Shown: positions 22,078-29,103 of the stretch, one piece after another | Layout of the letters: each line of letters begins with the position of its first letter | Position numbering within the stretch: position 1 is the first letter of the stretch | Origin: Streptomyces montanisoli | Lineage (GTDB): Bacteria > Actinomycetota > Actinomycetes > Streptomycetales > Streptomycetaceae | Direction: 5' to 3' | Assembly: GCF_017813245.1 (NCBI RefSeq) | Contig: NZ_JAGIQL010000060.1 | Coordinates: 1 to 35,911 of the forward strand | Length of the DNA: 35,911 bases | Program-made: the position numbers and the translations under genes | The notes under the pieces: generated by a model | Seen by the model: the letters and a program-made list of their open reading frames with translations, nothing else | The model's database searches: none | Told to the model about the DNA's origin: nothing

Positions 22078-23541
22078 ATGAGCACCGCATCCGCTGCGGC
22101 CCTCAAACCCGAGGGCACGGCAGCACCACACCGTGGCCGCATCCTGGCCATGCTGGGTCTGGCCCAGCTGATGGTGGTCCTGGACACCACCATCGTGAAC
22201 ATCGCCCTGCCCTCGGCCCAGGCCGACCTCGGCTTCTCCGACGGCTCCCGGCAGTGGATCATCACCGCCTACGCGCTGGCCTTCGCCGCCCTGCTCCTGC
22301 TCGGCGGACGGCTGGCCGACCTCTTCGGCCGAAAACCGGCCTTCCTCATCGGCGCGGGCGGCTTCGCCATCGCCTCCGCACTCGGTGGCCTCGCACCCTC
22401 CTTCACGGTCCTGGTCACCGCCCGCGCCCTGCAAGGCATCTTCGCCGCACTGCTCGCCCCCGCCATCCTGTCCCTGCTGAACACCACGTTCACCGAACCC
22501 AGGGAACGCGCCAAGGCGTTCGGCGTCTTCGGCGCGATCGGAGCCTCGGGTACGGTCCTCGGCCTGCTGATCGGCGGCACGCTGACGCAGTTCCTGGACT
22601 GGCGCTGGACCATGTTCATCAACGTCGCCTTCGCCGCCGTCGTCACCGTGAGCGGGACGAGGCTGCTGGCCCACACGCGGGACAAGGCGGACTCCCGGCT
22701 CGACCTGCCCGGCACCGTGGCCATCTCGACCGGCCTCTTCGCCCTGGTCTACGGGTTCTCCAACGCCGAGTCCCACTCCTGGAGTTCGCCCCTGACGTGG
22801 GGTTTCCTCGCCGCGGGCGTCGTGCTGATCACCGTGTTCGCCCTCTGGCAGCGCCGCTCGAAGGACCCGCTGCTGCCCCTGAGCGTGCTGCGTGACCGGG
22901 ACCGCGCCGCCGCGTTCGCCGCGCTCCTGCTCACCGGCGCGGGACTGTTCGGCGTCCTGCTGTTCCTTACGTACTACCTCCAGATCAACCGCGGCTTCAG
23001 TCCCGTCACCACCGGGCTGGCGTTCCTGCCGATGATCCTCGCGATGATGTCCGTCGCCCAGGTCTCCACCACGAAGCTCCTGCCCGCCCTCGGGGCGAAG
23101 AGGGTGCTGCCGGCCGGCTTCGCCGTGTCAGGCGCCGGTCTGCTCTGGCTCACCACCATCACCCTCACCTCGAACTACTGGGTCCACGTCCTGCCGCCAC
23201 TGGTCGTGATCGGCGCGGGACTCGGCGCCATCGTCCCGCCCGCGATGTCGCTGGCCACCCAGCACGTGCCCGCCGAGGACGCCGGCGTCGCCTCCGCGAC
23301 CGTCAACGTCATGCAGCAGGTCGGCGGCTCCATCGGCACTGCCCTGCTCAACACCCTGGCCGCCGGCGCGGCAGCGTCCTACCTGGTCGGCAAGAACGCC
23401 ACCGACGCGGCAGTCCAGGGCCAGGCCGCCCTGCACAGCTACACCACCGCCTTCGCCTGGGCGTCCGGCCTGTTCTTCGCCGGAACCCTCATCACGGCCC
23501 TGCTCCACCGGCGCAGGGCCTCGGCAACTCCCGCCAGGTAG
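22078..23541 (+). CDS. MFS drug exporter, DHA2 (EmrB/QacA) family
   Basis: A 487-residue, probably 14-helix proton-coupled exporter. Family motifs are LDTTIVNIALPSAQADLGFS (helix 1 and loop), GGRLADLFGRKPAFL (motif A) and GPRERAKAF-like TEPRERAKAFGVFGA, then a motif C-like GASGTVLGLLIGG. ATG 22078 has GGAG 6-7 nt upstream. It lies 13 bp after the methyltransferase gene and 36 bp before the hydrolase gene, so the three form an operon, probably under the divergent XRE-cupin regulator. The exported compound is unknown. Confidence 0.92.
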   Translation: MSTASAAALKPEGTAAPHRGRILAMLGLAQLMVVLDTTIVNIALPSAQADLGFSDGSRQWIITAYALAFAALLLLGGRLADLFGRKPAFLIGAGGFAIASALGGLAPSFTVLVTARALQGIFAALLAPAILSLLNTTFTEPRERAKAFGVFGAIGASGTVLGLLIGGTLTQFLDWRWTMFINVAFAAVVTVSGTRLLAHTRDKADSRLDLPGTVAISTGLFALVYGFSNAESHSWSSPLTWGFLAAGVVLITVFALWQRRSKDPLLPLSVLRDRDRAAAFAALLLTGAGLFGVLLFLTYYLQINRGFSPVTTGLAFLPMILAMMSVAQVSTTKLLPALGAKRVLPAGFAVSGAGLLWLTTITLTSNYWVHVLPPLVVIGAGLGAIVPPAMSLATQHVPAEDAGVASATVNVMQQVGGSIGTALLNTLAAGAAASYLVGKNATDAAVQGQAALHSYTTAFAWASGLFFAGTLITALLHRRRASATPAR

Positions 23542-23577
23542 CGCTCCGTTACCTCGACCGTCCGAACGAGAGTGCTC

Positions 23578-24762
23578 ATGACCGAGATCCACGGCTTCGC
23601 CGACGAAGGCTTCGGGCCCGTCGCCGACGCGTTCAAGGACAACTTCACCCGTGGTACCGAAACCGGCGCCGCATGCGCGATCCACCACCGCGGCCGTCTG
23701 GTCGTCGACCTGCACGCCGGCCTCGCCGACGAGGCGACCGGACGACCCTGGGACGCGGACACCGTCGCCGTCGCGTTCTCCGCCACCAAGGGCCTCATGG
23801 CCCTGTCCGGCTACATCGCACAACAACGCGGCCTGCTCGACTTCGACGCCCCCGTCACGTCGGTGTGGCCGGAGTTCGGCGCCCACGGCAAGGAACACAC
23901 CACGATCCGCGATGTGTTCGCCCACCGCGCCGGCCTGGTCGCCCTCGACGCGGACCTGACCTACGAGGACCTCTCGCGTTGGTCACCCGTCATCGCCGCC
24001 ATCGAAGCGCAGAGCCCGCAGTGGAAACCCGGCACCGACTTCGCTTACCACGCGCTGACCTTCGGCTGGCTCACCGGCGAGATTCTCCGACGCGCCACCG
24101 GCCTGCGCCCCCACGAACTCCTGGCCGAGTACCTTGCCGCTCCCTTGGCGGCCGACGCCTGGATCGGCCTCACCGCCCACGTCGAGCCCCGCGTGGCCAC
24201 CGTCCACCCCGCACCCGAGGACACCGGACCGGAAGCGCTCGCCCTCTACGAGAAGGTGATGAGCATGCCGGCCCTCGTCAGGTCGGTGACACTGGGCGGA
24301 GCACTCCCGGCCGGATTCCTCGACGGCGGCCCGACCGACTTCAACTCCCCGGCCAATCACGCGATGGAGATCCCCGCGGCCAACGGCATCATGTCCGCGA
24401 CCGCCTTGGCCAGGATCTACGCAGCGGCAGTGTCCACCGTCGGCGGCACGCCCCGGCTCCTCAGCGACCGGAGCATCACCGACGCACTCACACCGCGCTC
24501 AAGCGGCGACGGCTGGCCCGGCGTCCTCACACCGCCCGGCATCCGCTTCTCCACCGGCTTCCTCGTCAACGGGTTCCCGGGCCGTCCCCTCCTCTCCGAC
24601 GCCTCCTTCGGCCACGACGGAGCCAGTGGCAGCCTCGGCTTCGCCGACGCCGGCGCCGAGATCGGATTCGGCTACCTCAACAACCGCATGGCCAACCCCG
24701 GCGACGAACGGGCCAACCACCTCACGGCAGCGCTTCGTCGCGCCCTCGCGTCAACGCACTGA
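23578..24762 (+). CDS. Serine hydrolase, beta-lactamase/EstB family
   Basis: A 394-residue protein without a signal peptide, so probably cytoplasmic. The beta-lactamase class C-like fold shows SATK (Ser-x-x-Lys nucleophile motif), FAYHALTFGW (Tyr motif) and FGHDGASGSLGFAD in place of the KTG box, as in esterases of the EstB type. ATG 23578 is used with GAGAG about 7 nt upstream; GTG 23572 is possible. It closes the methyltransferase-MFS operon and overlaps the convergent ATPase gene by 12 bp. Esterase, amidase or transferase activity cannot be distinguished here. Confidence 0.88.
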   Translation: MTEIHGFADEGFGPVADAFKDNFTRGTETGAACAIHHRGRLVVDLHAGLADEATGRPWDADTVAVAFSATKGLMALSGYIAQQRGLLDFDAPVTSVWPEFGAHGKEHTTIRDVFAHRAGLVALDADLTYEDLSRWSPVIAAIEAQSPQWKPGTDFAYHALTFGWLTGEILRRATGLRPHELLAEYLAAPLAADAWIGLTAHVEPRVATVHPAPEDTGPEALALYEKVMSMPALVRSVTLGGALPAGFLDGGPTDFNSPANHAMEIPAANGIMSATALARIYAAAVSTVGGTPRLLSDRSITDALTPRSSGDGWPGVLTPPGIRFSTGFLVNGFPGRPLLSDASFGHDGASGSLGFADAGAEIGFGYLNNRMANPGDERANHLTAALRRALASTH

Positions 24763-25191
24763 GCGGTCCGGGCGCAACTCGAACCAGACCGTCTTGCCGA
24801 TCCCGCACGCCCTGGGCGCCGCGCCCCAGCGCGTCGCGAGCGCGGTGACGAGGGCGAGGCCGCGCCCCGTCTCGTCGTCCGACGCCGCGTGCCGCACGCG
24901 CGGCAGCGCGGCGCAGGCGTCGGACACCTCGACGCGCAGGGACCCGCCGTCGCTGTCGAGCCGCACCCGTGTCCAGATCTCCCGCCCCTGGGCGCAGTCG
25001 GCGTGGCGCAGGGCATTGGTGACGAGTTCGCTCAGCAGCAGGACGGACGTGTCCGTCACCTCGTCGGGCACTTTCCACTCGGCCGCCTGCACGGAGAGCA
25101 ACGACCGGGCGCGCGCGACGCTGCGGGGATGACGGCTGAAGTGCCACTCGACCTCGTGATTCATGTGACGCAGAGTGCCGGGATGGGTCAT
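24751..25191 (-). CDS. RsbW-like ATP-binding regulator (anti-sigma factor kinase fold)
   Basis: A 146-residue GHKL ATPase domain alone: LLLSELVTNALRHA (N box), VEVSDACAALPRV (G1-like, degenerate) and DDETGRGLALVTALATRWG in part (G2). Streptomycetes carry many such HATPase_c_2 proteins, usually beside XRE-DUF5753 and DUF397 genes, and some act as anti-sigma or anti-anti-sigma kinases. ATG 25191 is taken; ATG 25164 is an alternative, and neither has a clear ribosome site. It diverges from exactly such an XRE-DUF5753/DUF397 pair and its 3' end overlaps the serine hydrolase gene. Partner unknown. Confidence 0.82.
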   Translation of the reverse strand: MTHPGTLRHMNHEVEWHFSRHPRSVARARSLLSVQAAEWKVPDEVTDTSVLLLSELVTNALRHADCAQGREIWTRVRLDSDGGSLRVEVSDACAALPRVRHAASDDETGRGLALVTALATRWGAAPRACGIGKTVWFELRPDRSVR

Positions 25192-25233
25192 GCTTGAGCA
25201 GTCACGAAGCGTGTACGGAGGGTGGTTGTACCC

Positions 25234-26037
25234 ATGGAGAACACCCCGCCGCCGATGGCCTGGCGATACTGCGGCAACCAGATCAAACGCTGGCGCGAGC
25301 GCTCGGGGGTCACCCGCGAGACGCTGGCGGACGAGGCCAGTTGCTCGTACGAGTACGTCAAGTCGATGGAGACGGGCAGGCGCCGGCCGACGCTGCATTT
25401 GCTGCGCGTGGCGGACGAGTTGTGTGAGGCGGGCGGGTTACTGCTGGCTGCGCAGGAGTACTTGCGGCCGGAGAAGTATGTGTTCTACGCCGAGGACTTC
25501 ATTCGCTACGAGTCGGAGGCGATCGCCGTCTCCTCGTACGAACCGCTGCTGATCCCTGGCCTTTTGCAGACCGAAGAGATGGCTCTCGCCTTGCTTACCG
25601 CAGACTGGCCGCCGCTTGACGATGAAACGGTCCGGGTACGGGTCGCGGGGCGGCTGGAGCGGCACAGCCTTCTTGGCAAGGCCACCCGCTCGTACAGCTT
25701 CGTAATCGCGGAGGCGGTGCTGCGCGACCCGATCGTGCCCCTGGCCGCACACAAGCGGCAGTTGCTCCACCTACTGGAAGTGGGAAAGCGACGCAATGTG
25801 ATGATCCAGGTTCTCCCCACCGGCATCGCGAGCCCGGGACTCAGCGGCCCGCTGGCGCTGTTGGAGACGCCGGACCACGAACAACTCGCTTACGAAGAAG
25901 GACAGCTGTCGGGCATGCTGTATGCCGACCCGGACAAGGTGTCCCTCGCTACGCAGCGCCATGCCATGATCCTGCGGCAGGCTCTGAGTCCGGAGGAGTC
26001 GGCGCGCTTCATCAGCAAGTTGGCGGAGGAGCTATGA
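25234..26037 (+). CDS. XRE-family regulator with DUF5753, contains a TTA codon
   Basis: A 267-residue protein: helix-turn-helix at residues 10-65 (CGNQIKRWRERSGVTRETLA, YVKSMETGRRRPTLHLL in parts), then DUF5753 (FIRYESEAIAVSSYEPLLIPGLLQT onward). ATG 25234 has GGAGGG about 11 nt upstream. Residue 69 is encoded by TTA (25438-25440), the only in-frame TTA I found in the window's genes, so translation should need the developmentally controlled bldA tRNA. Third-position A/T also looks higher than in neighbours. It overlaps the DUF397 gene by ATGA and diverges from the RsbW-like ATPase. This resembles the BldB/AbaA-like regulatory sets of Streptomyces; target unknown. Confidence 0.88.
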   Translation: MENTPPPMAWRYCGNQIKRWRERSGVTRETLADEASCSYEYVKSMETGRRRPTLHLLRVADELCEAGGLLLAAQEYLRPEKYVFYAEDFIRYESEAIAVSSYEPLLIPGLLQTEEMALALLTADWPPLDDETVRVRVAGRLERHSLLGKATRSYSFVIAEAVLRDPIVPLAAHKRQLLHLLEVGKRRNVMIQVLPTGIASPGLSGPLALLETPDHEQLAYEEGQLSGMLYADPDKVSLATQRHAMILRQALSPEESARFISKLAEEL

Positions 26038-26276
26038 ACACCGACCTGACCTGGTTCAAGTCCAGCTACAGCAACACCTCGGGCGGCAACTGCGTCGAGG
26101 TCGCCCTGGCCTGGCGGACGTCGACGTACAGCAGTACAGGCGGCGGCGAGTGTGTCGAGGTCGCCACCTGCCCCGGCGTCGTGCACGTGCGGGACTCGAA
26201 GCTCAGGGATAACGGCCAGTTGGCCGTCCCGGCCGCTTCGTGGGCGGATTTCGTCGCGTTCGCGCGGCGCGGCTGA
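26034..26276 (+). CDS. DUF397 protein with internally duplicated N-terminal motif
   Basis: An 80-residue protein. DUF397 normally starts with one W-x-K-S-S-x-S motif followed by CVEVA and ends with VRDSK and a W-x-x-F helix. Here the first half is present twice: TWFKSSYSNTSGGNCVEVA, then AWRTSTYSSTGGGECVEVA. The C-terminal part (VVHVRDSKLRDNGQLAVP, SWADFVAFARRG) is single. Translation is coupled to the XRE-DUF5753 gene by a 4-bp overlap. DUF397 proteins are thought to bind or antagonise their XRE partner, as in toxin-antitoxin-like or developmental switches; that role is inferred. Confidence 0.9.
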   Translation: MNTDLTWFKSSYSNTSGGNCVEVALAWRTSTYSSTGGGECVEVATCPGVVHVRDSKLRDNGQLAVPAASWADFVAFARRG

Positions 26277-26321
26277 GACTCGGGATTCGGGGGGCGGGAT
26301 CCGAGCGTCTTCCCCAAGGAT

Positions 26322-26358
26322 GGGGAGGTTGGTTCTTGACCCACCCACCCTCCCAACC
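26322..26358 (+). terminator. Possible terminator after DUF397
   Basis: GGTTGG (26327-26332) and CCAACC (26353-26358), or the overlapping GGGAGG / CCTCCC, can form a 6-bp stem about 50 bp after the DUF397 stop. It is weak. Confidence 0.3.
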
Positions 26359-26395
26359 CCGTGCGTACCCGGAAGGGTTACATTTCGTGGTTGGC

Positions 26396-26425
26396 TTGCC
26401 ACGCCGCGTGGCCACCGTCTAGCTT
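26396..26425 (+). promoter_or_regulatory. Promoter with embedded palindrome upstream of the winged-helix gene
   Basis: TTGCCA (26396-26401), 18 bp, TAGCTT (26420-26425). The inverted repeat CCACG-CCG-CGTGG (26400-26412) sits in the spacer and may bind a regulator. Confidence 0.55.
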
Positions 26426-26442
26426 TCGTCGTGACAATGAAC

Positions 26443-26478
26443 GACCCCGGCAGGTGTACTCAGCACCAAACCGGGGTC
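26443..26478 (+). promoter_or_regulatory. 5' UTR hairpin
   Basis: GACCCCGG (26443-26450) pairs with CCGGGGTC (26471-26478), and an inner GGTG / CACC extends the stem. It lies between the promoter and the ribosome site at 26493, so it is transcribed. It could be an attenuator or an mRNA stabiliser. No leader peptide is evident. Confidence 0.6.
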
Positions 26479-26507
26479 TGACCTCCAAGATCGAAGGAAC
26501 CGATCTC

Positions 26508-27416
26508 GTGGCTGACACGAACCTTAATGCTGCCCCTCGTGCGTACGCACATCCCCAGGCCAGTCCCGGCTATGGAAAGCAGGACGCCTCCGGCCAAGGC
26601 CCGCGCCGCACGCGCGACTTCGATGGCCTGCCGGTGCGCGAGGCGTATCTCGCCGCCTTCATCGACGCCCTGCCGGAAGGCTCCGCGATCGACGTGAAGT
26701 CACTCGCCAGAGCGCAGCCGCTGTACGGCCAGCAGGCCGTCGGGTCCGCACTGCGCGCGCTGTCCGGCGCAGGATTTCTGCACCGCTTCAGAGAGAACGT
26801 CGGTGTCGGTGGCCGCATGCGGTGGGTGTGGCGCACGTACTTCTCACGCACGGCCCGCGACGGCGCCTGGTGGGCGCGGTTCCTGGCGGGCGACGCCGTC
26901 CAGGACGACCCGGAGCGGCGGCAGGAGCGGCCTGCGCCGGACCCGGAACCGAAGCCCGAGCCGGAGCCCGAGCGGCAGCCGGGCAACGCGCCCGCGCCAC
27001 GGTCGGAGGCGTACGACGTGCTCGCCACCCTCGGCCGCGTCGACCACCGCCTCGTGCTGTCCGCCCGCGAATGCACGGCGTTGGAACCGGACGCGGCTCA
27101 GTGGCTGGCGCGCGGGGTAGATCGGGCCGGAATCGTCCAGGCGCTGACGTCGGGGCTGCCGCAGACGGTGATGTCCCCGGGCGGCCTGGTCCGCTGCCGT
27201 CTGCGGGACAAGCTCCCGCCCGAGCCCGTGGCCATCGGAGCCCCCGCGCAGGCGGGCACGCGGCACATGACGTGCACGAAATGCGGGGCGCCCGGCGGGC
27301 CCGTGTCGCTGGTCGACGGGGTCTGCCGCGCATGCCGCACCCTGCCCCCGGAGGACGTGCACCGCTACGTACAGCTGCTGCGCGCGCCGCTCACGGCGGC
27401 CGGGGTCCCGGGCTGA
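26508..27416 (+). CDS. Winged-helix-like protein with C-terminal zinc ribbon
   Basis: A 302-residue protein that I do not recognise by name. GTG 26508 has GAAGGAA 8 nt upstream. Residues 30-120 look like a winged helix (PVREAYLAAFIDALPEGSAI, GSALRALSGAGFLHRFRENV in parts). A Pro/Glu/Arg-rich linker with PKPEPEPE follows. A second helical part (YDVLATLGRVDHRLVLSARE) has a C-terminal CTKCGAPGGP ... CRACRTL pair of CxxC motifs suited to a zinc site. A DNA-binding regulator is the best reading. It is transcribed alone from its own promoter with a structured leader and ends in a hairpin shared with the convergent gene. Confidence 0.75.
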   Translation: MADTNLNAAPRAYAHPQASPGYGKQDASGQGPRRTRDFDGLPVREAYLAAFIDALPEGSAIDVKSLARAQPLYGQQAVGSALRALSGAGFLHRFRENVGVGGRMRWVWRTYFSRTARDGAWWARFLAGDAVQDDPERRQERPAPDPEPKPEPEPERQPGNAPAPRSEAYDVLATLGRVDHRLVLSARECTALEPDAAQWLARGVDRAGIVQALTSGLPQTVMSPGGLVRCRLRDKLPPEPVAIGAPAQAGTRHMTCTKCGAPGGPVSLVDGVCRACRTLPPEDVHRYVQLLRAPLTAAGVPG

Positions 27417-27437
27417 CGCCCGGGGGCCCGGGTCAGC
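27412..27437. terminator. Bidirectional terminator containing both stop codons
   Basis: A near-perfect 26-bp palindrome, GCTGAC and CCCGGG against CCCGGG and TCAGC with one bulge, contains the TGA of the rightward gene (27414-27416) and the TCA of the leftward gene (27433-27435). Confidence 0.75.
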
Positions 27438-27822
27438 GTGCGCACGTCCACTGTGTGGCGTACGCCTTGCCGTTCGCGTCGATCAGGATGCCCCTGATGC
27501 ACTCGTCCGGCGCCGTCGAGAGGCGGCCGGAGAGTTGTGTGCTGCCGTGCAGCGTGCTGCTCGTGCCGAACCAGTTCGCGAACGCCGTCAGCCGCTGGTC
27601 CCTGCGCTGGTAGCCCAGGCGTACGCGCGACTCGTGGCGCTCGTCGTACTGGACGTAGCGCGTGGTGAAGGCGCCCGCGCCGCCGATCGGGCCCTCGATG
27701 CACAGGCGGCCCGACGGCAGGTCGCCGCAGCCGTCGGGTGGGACCCGCATCGGGGCGAGTACGAGGAGGGAGCCCGCTGCGAGGCACATTCCGGTCGCTC
27801 TGACGGCGATGGCTCGTCTCAC
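27433..27822 (-). CDS. Small secreted protein of unknown function
   Basis: A 129-residue protein starting at GTG 27822, with GAAGGGACGG about 8-17 nt upstream. The N-terminus (RRAIAVRATGMCLAAGSLLVLAP) is a signal peptide. The mature part has cysteines in GCGDLPSGRLC and DECIRG and near the end (WTCAR), suggesting disulfides, and a beta-rich pattern (FTTRYVQYDERHESRVRLGY). I recognise no family. It lies downstream of, and on the same strand as, two secreted NlpC/P60 hydrolases but is separated from them by about 108 bp. Confidence 0.7.
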   Translation of the reverse strand: MRRAIAVRATGMCLAAGSLLVLAPMRVPPDGCGDLPSGRLCIEGPIGGAGAFTTRYVQYDERHESRVRLGYQRRDQRLTAFANWFGTSSTLHGSTQLSGRLSTAPDECIRGILIDANGKAYATQWTCAR

Positions 27823-27929
27823 GGCAGGTCCGTCCCTTCCTCGCGGCGTCTCCGCGACCCGTCCCGCGGTCGCGTCGCCGGCTCGGCTGCGCCCATCGTG
27901 ACCCGCTCGCGGGCGGGCGACACCCGCTG

Positions 27930-28952
27930 TTACGCCGGTCGGGTGGCGCCCGCGAACGGCATCTCGTCGATCGGGGCCACCCGCACGGGCGCGCCCGGGT
28001 GCGGGGCGTGGATCATCTCGCCGTGGCCGATGTACAGGCCGACATGGCTGACGCCGGAGTAGAAGAACACCAGGTCACCGGGTTGGAGCTGGGACTTCTG
28101 CACGCGTCGGCCCGCGCCGATCTGCGTGTACGTCGTGCGCGGCAGCGACACGCCCGCCGCCTTCCACGCGGCCTGCGTGAGCCCCGAGCAGTCGAAGGCG
28201 TCCGGGCCCGTCGCGCCCCACACGTACGGCCTGCCGAGCGCGCCGCGCGCGTACGCGACGGCCGCGGCCGCGCGCGCGTTCGGTGCCGGCGTCGTCGTGT
28301 CGCCCTGACCGTCCGCGTACCCGCCCGCCTCGTACCGGGCGCGCTGCTGCGCGCTGAGCCGGGCGAGCAGCCGCTTCGCGTCGGCGAGCTTGCCGTTGAC
28401 CTCGGCCTTCTGCCGCGCCAGCCGCTCCTGCTGCGCGGTGAGGGTGGCGAGCCGGCCGTCCGCCTGGGTCCTCAGCCTGCGCAGGTGCGTCAGCGCGTCG
28501 CTTACGCGCTGGACCGCCTGCGCGTTCCGCGATCCCGCGCGCTCCGCGATGGACGCGTCCTCCAGGAACGTCTCCGGGTCGCCGGAGAGCGCCAGCCGCA
28601 TGGCGGGTGCGAGGCCTCCCGAGCGGTACTGGGCCGACGCGATGGCGCCCAGCGCGCCCCGCGCGGTGTTCAGCCGGTCCGTCGTCCGCGCGGCCTCGTC
28701 GCGCAGGGAGTTCAGCGAGGAACGGGTCGCGTCGACGTCGGCCTTCGTGCCGTTGTACTGCTGCGTCGCGGCCTCCGCCTGCCGGTACAGGCCGTCCACC
28801 TCGGTCTTGACCTGGGCGGGTGTCTGCCGCGGCTCGGCCTGCGCGGCGCCGCCCGACGCGGTGGCGGCGGTCGCGGCGGTGGTGGCGCCCGCGAGTGCCA
28901 GGGTGGCGAGGGATGGTCGCGGGCGCTTCTTGGGTTTTCGGTGCGCTGGCAT
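27930..28952 (-). CDS. Secreted NlpC/P60 peptidoglycan endopeptidase (first paralogue)
   Basis: A 340-residue protein. A basic N-terminus and Ala-rich signal peptide (SLATLALAGATTAATAATA) lead to about 190 residues of alpha-helical coiled coil. The C-terminal NlpC/P60 domain carries the catalytic triad: FDCSGLTQ (Cys255), SHVGLYIG (His303) and HAPHPG (His315). Such RipA-like enzymes cut stem-peptide bonds in peptidoglycan during growth and division, with the coiled coil holding the domain inactive. ATG 28952 has no ribosome site but lies 6 nt after TAGCGT inside a palindrome, so it may be leaderless. Its neighbour upstream is a longer paralogue. Confidence 0.93.
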   Translation of the reverse strand: MPAHRKPKKRPRPSLATLALAGATTAATAATASGGAAQAEPRQTPAQVKTEVDGLYRQAEAATQQYNGTKADVDATRSSLNSLRDEAARTTDRLNTARGALGAIASAQYRSGGLAPAMRLALSGDPETFLEDASIAERAGSRNAQAVQRVSDALTHLRRLRTQADGRLATLTAQQERLARQKAEVNGKLADAKRLLARLSAQQRARYEAGGYADGQGDTTTPAPNARAAAAVAYARGALGRPYVWGATGPDAFDCSGLTQAAWKAAGVSLPRTTYTQIGAGRRVQKSQLQPGDLVFFYSGVSHVGLYIGHGEMIHAPHPGAPVRVAPIDEMPFAGATRPA

Positions 28953-28956
28953 GGGA

Positions 28957-28971
28957 GGACGCTAAGCGTCC
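28957..28971 (-). promoter_or_regulatory. Palindrome over the -10 region of the first NlpC/P60 gene
   Basis: GGACGCT-A-AGCGTCC is a perfect 7-bp inverted repeat with a 1-bp centre, 5-19 bp upstream of the start codon. On the minus strand it includes TAGCGT, 6 nt before ATG. No good -35 is visible. Confidence 0.5.
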
Positions 28972-29103
28972 AGGTCACGAACCGGGCACGGAAAGCGAGG
29001 AACTGGCGTGACCTGAGGGAACCTGTCGCTTCTGTGGTGGTCTTTGCTCGCCGTGCGACTGGTGGTGTCTGCGTGAGCCCTGGGCGCGTGAATCCTGTGT
29101 TTG

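Noticed and set aside
16543..24762. Biosynthetic gene cluster
   Set aside because: No polyketide, peptide, terpene or glycosyl synthesis core enzyme is present; the genes are better read as separate regulator-enzyme pairs.
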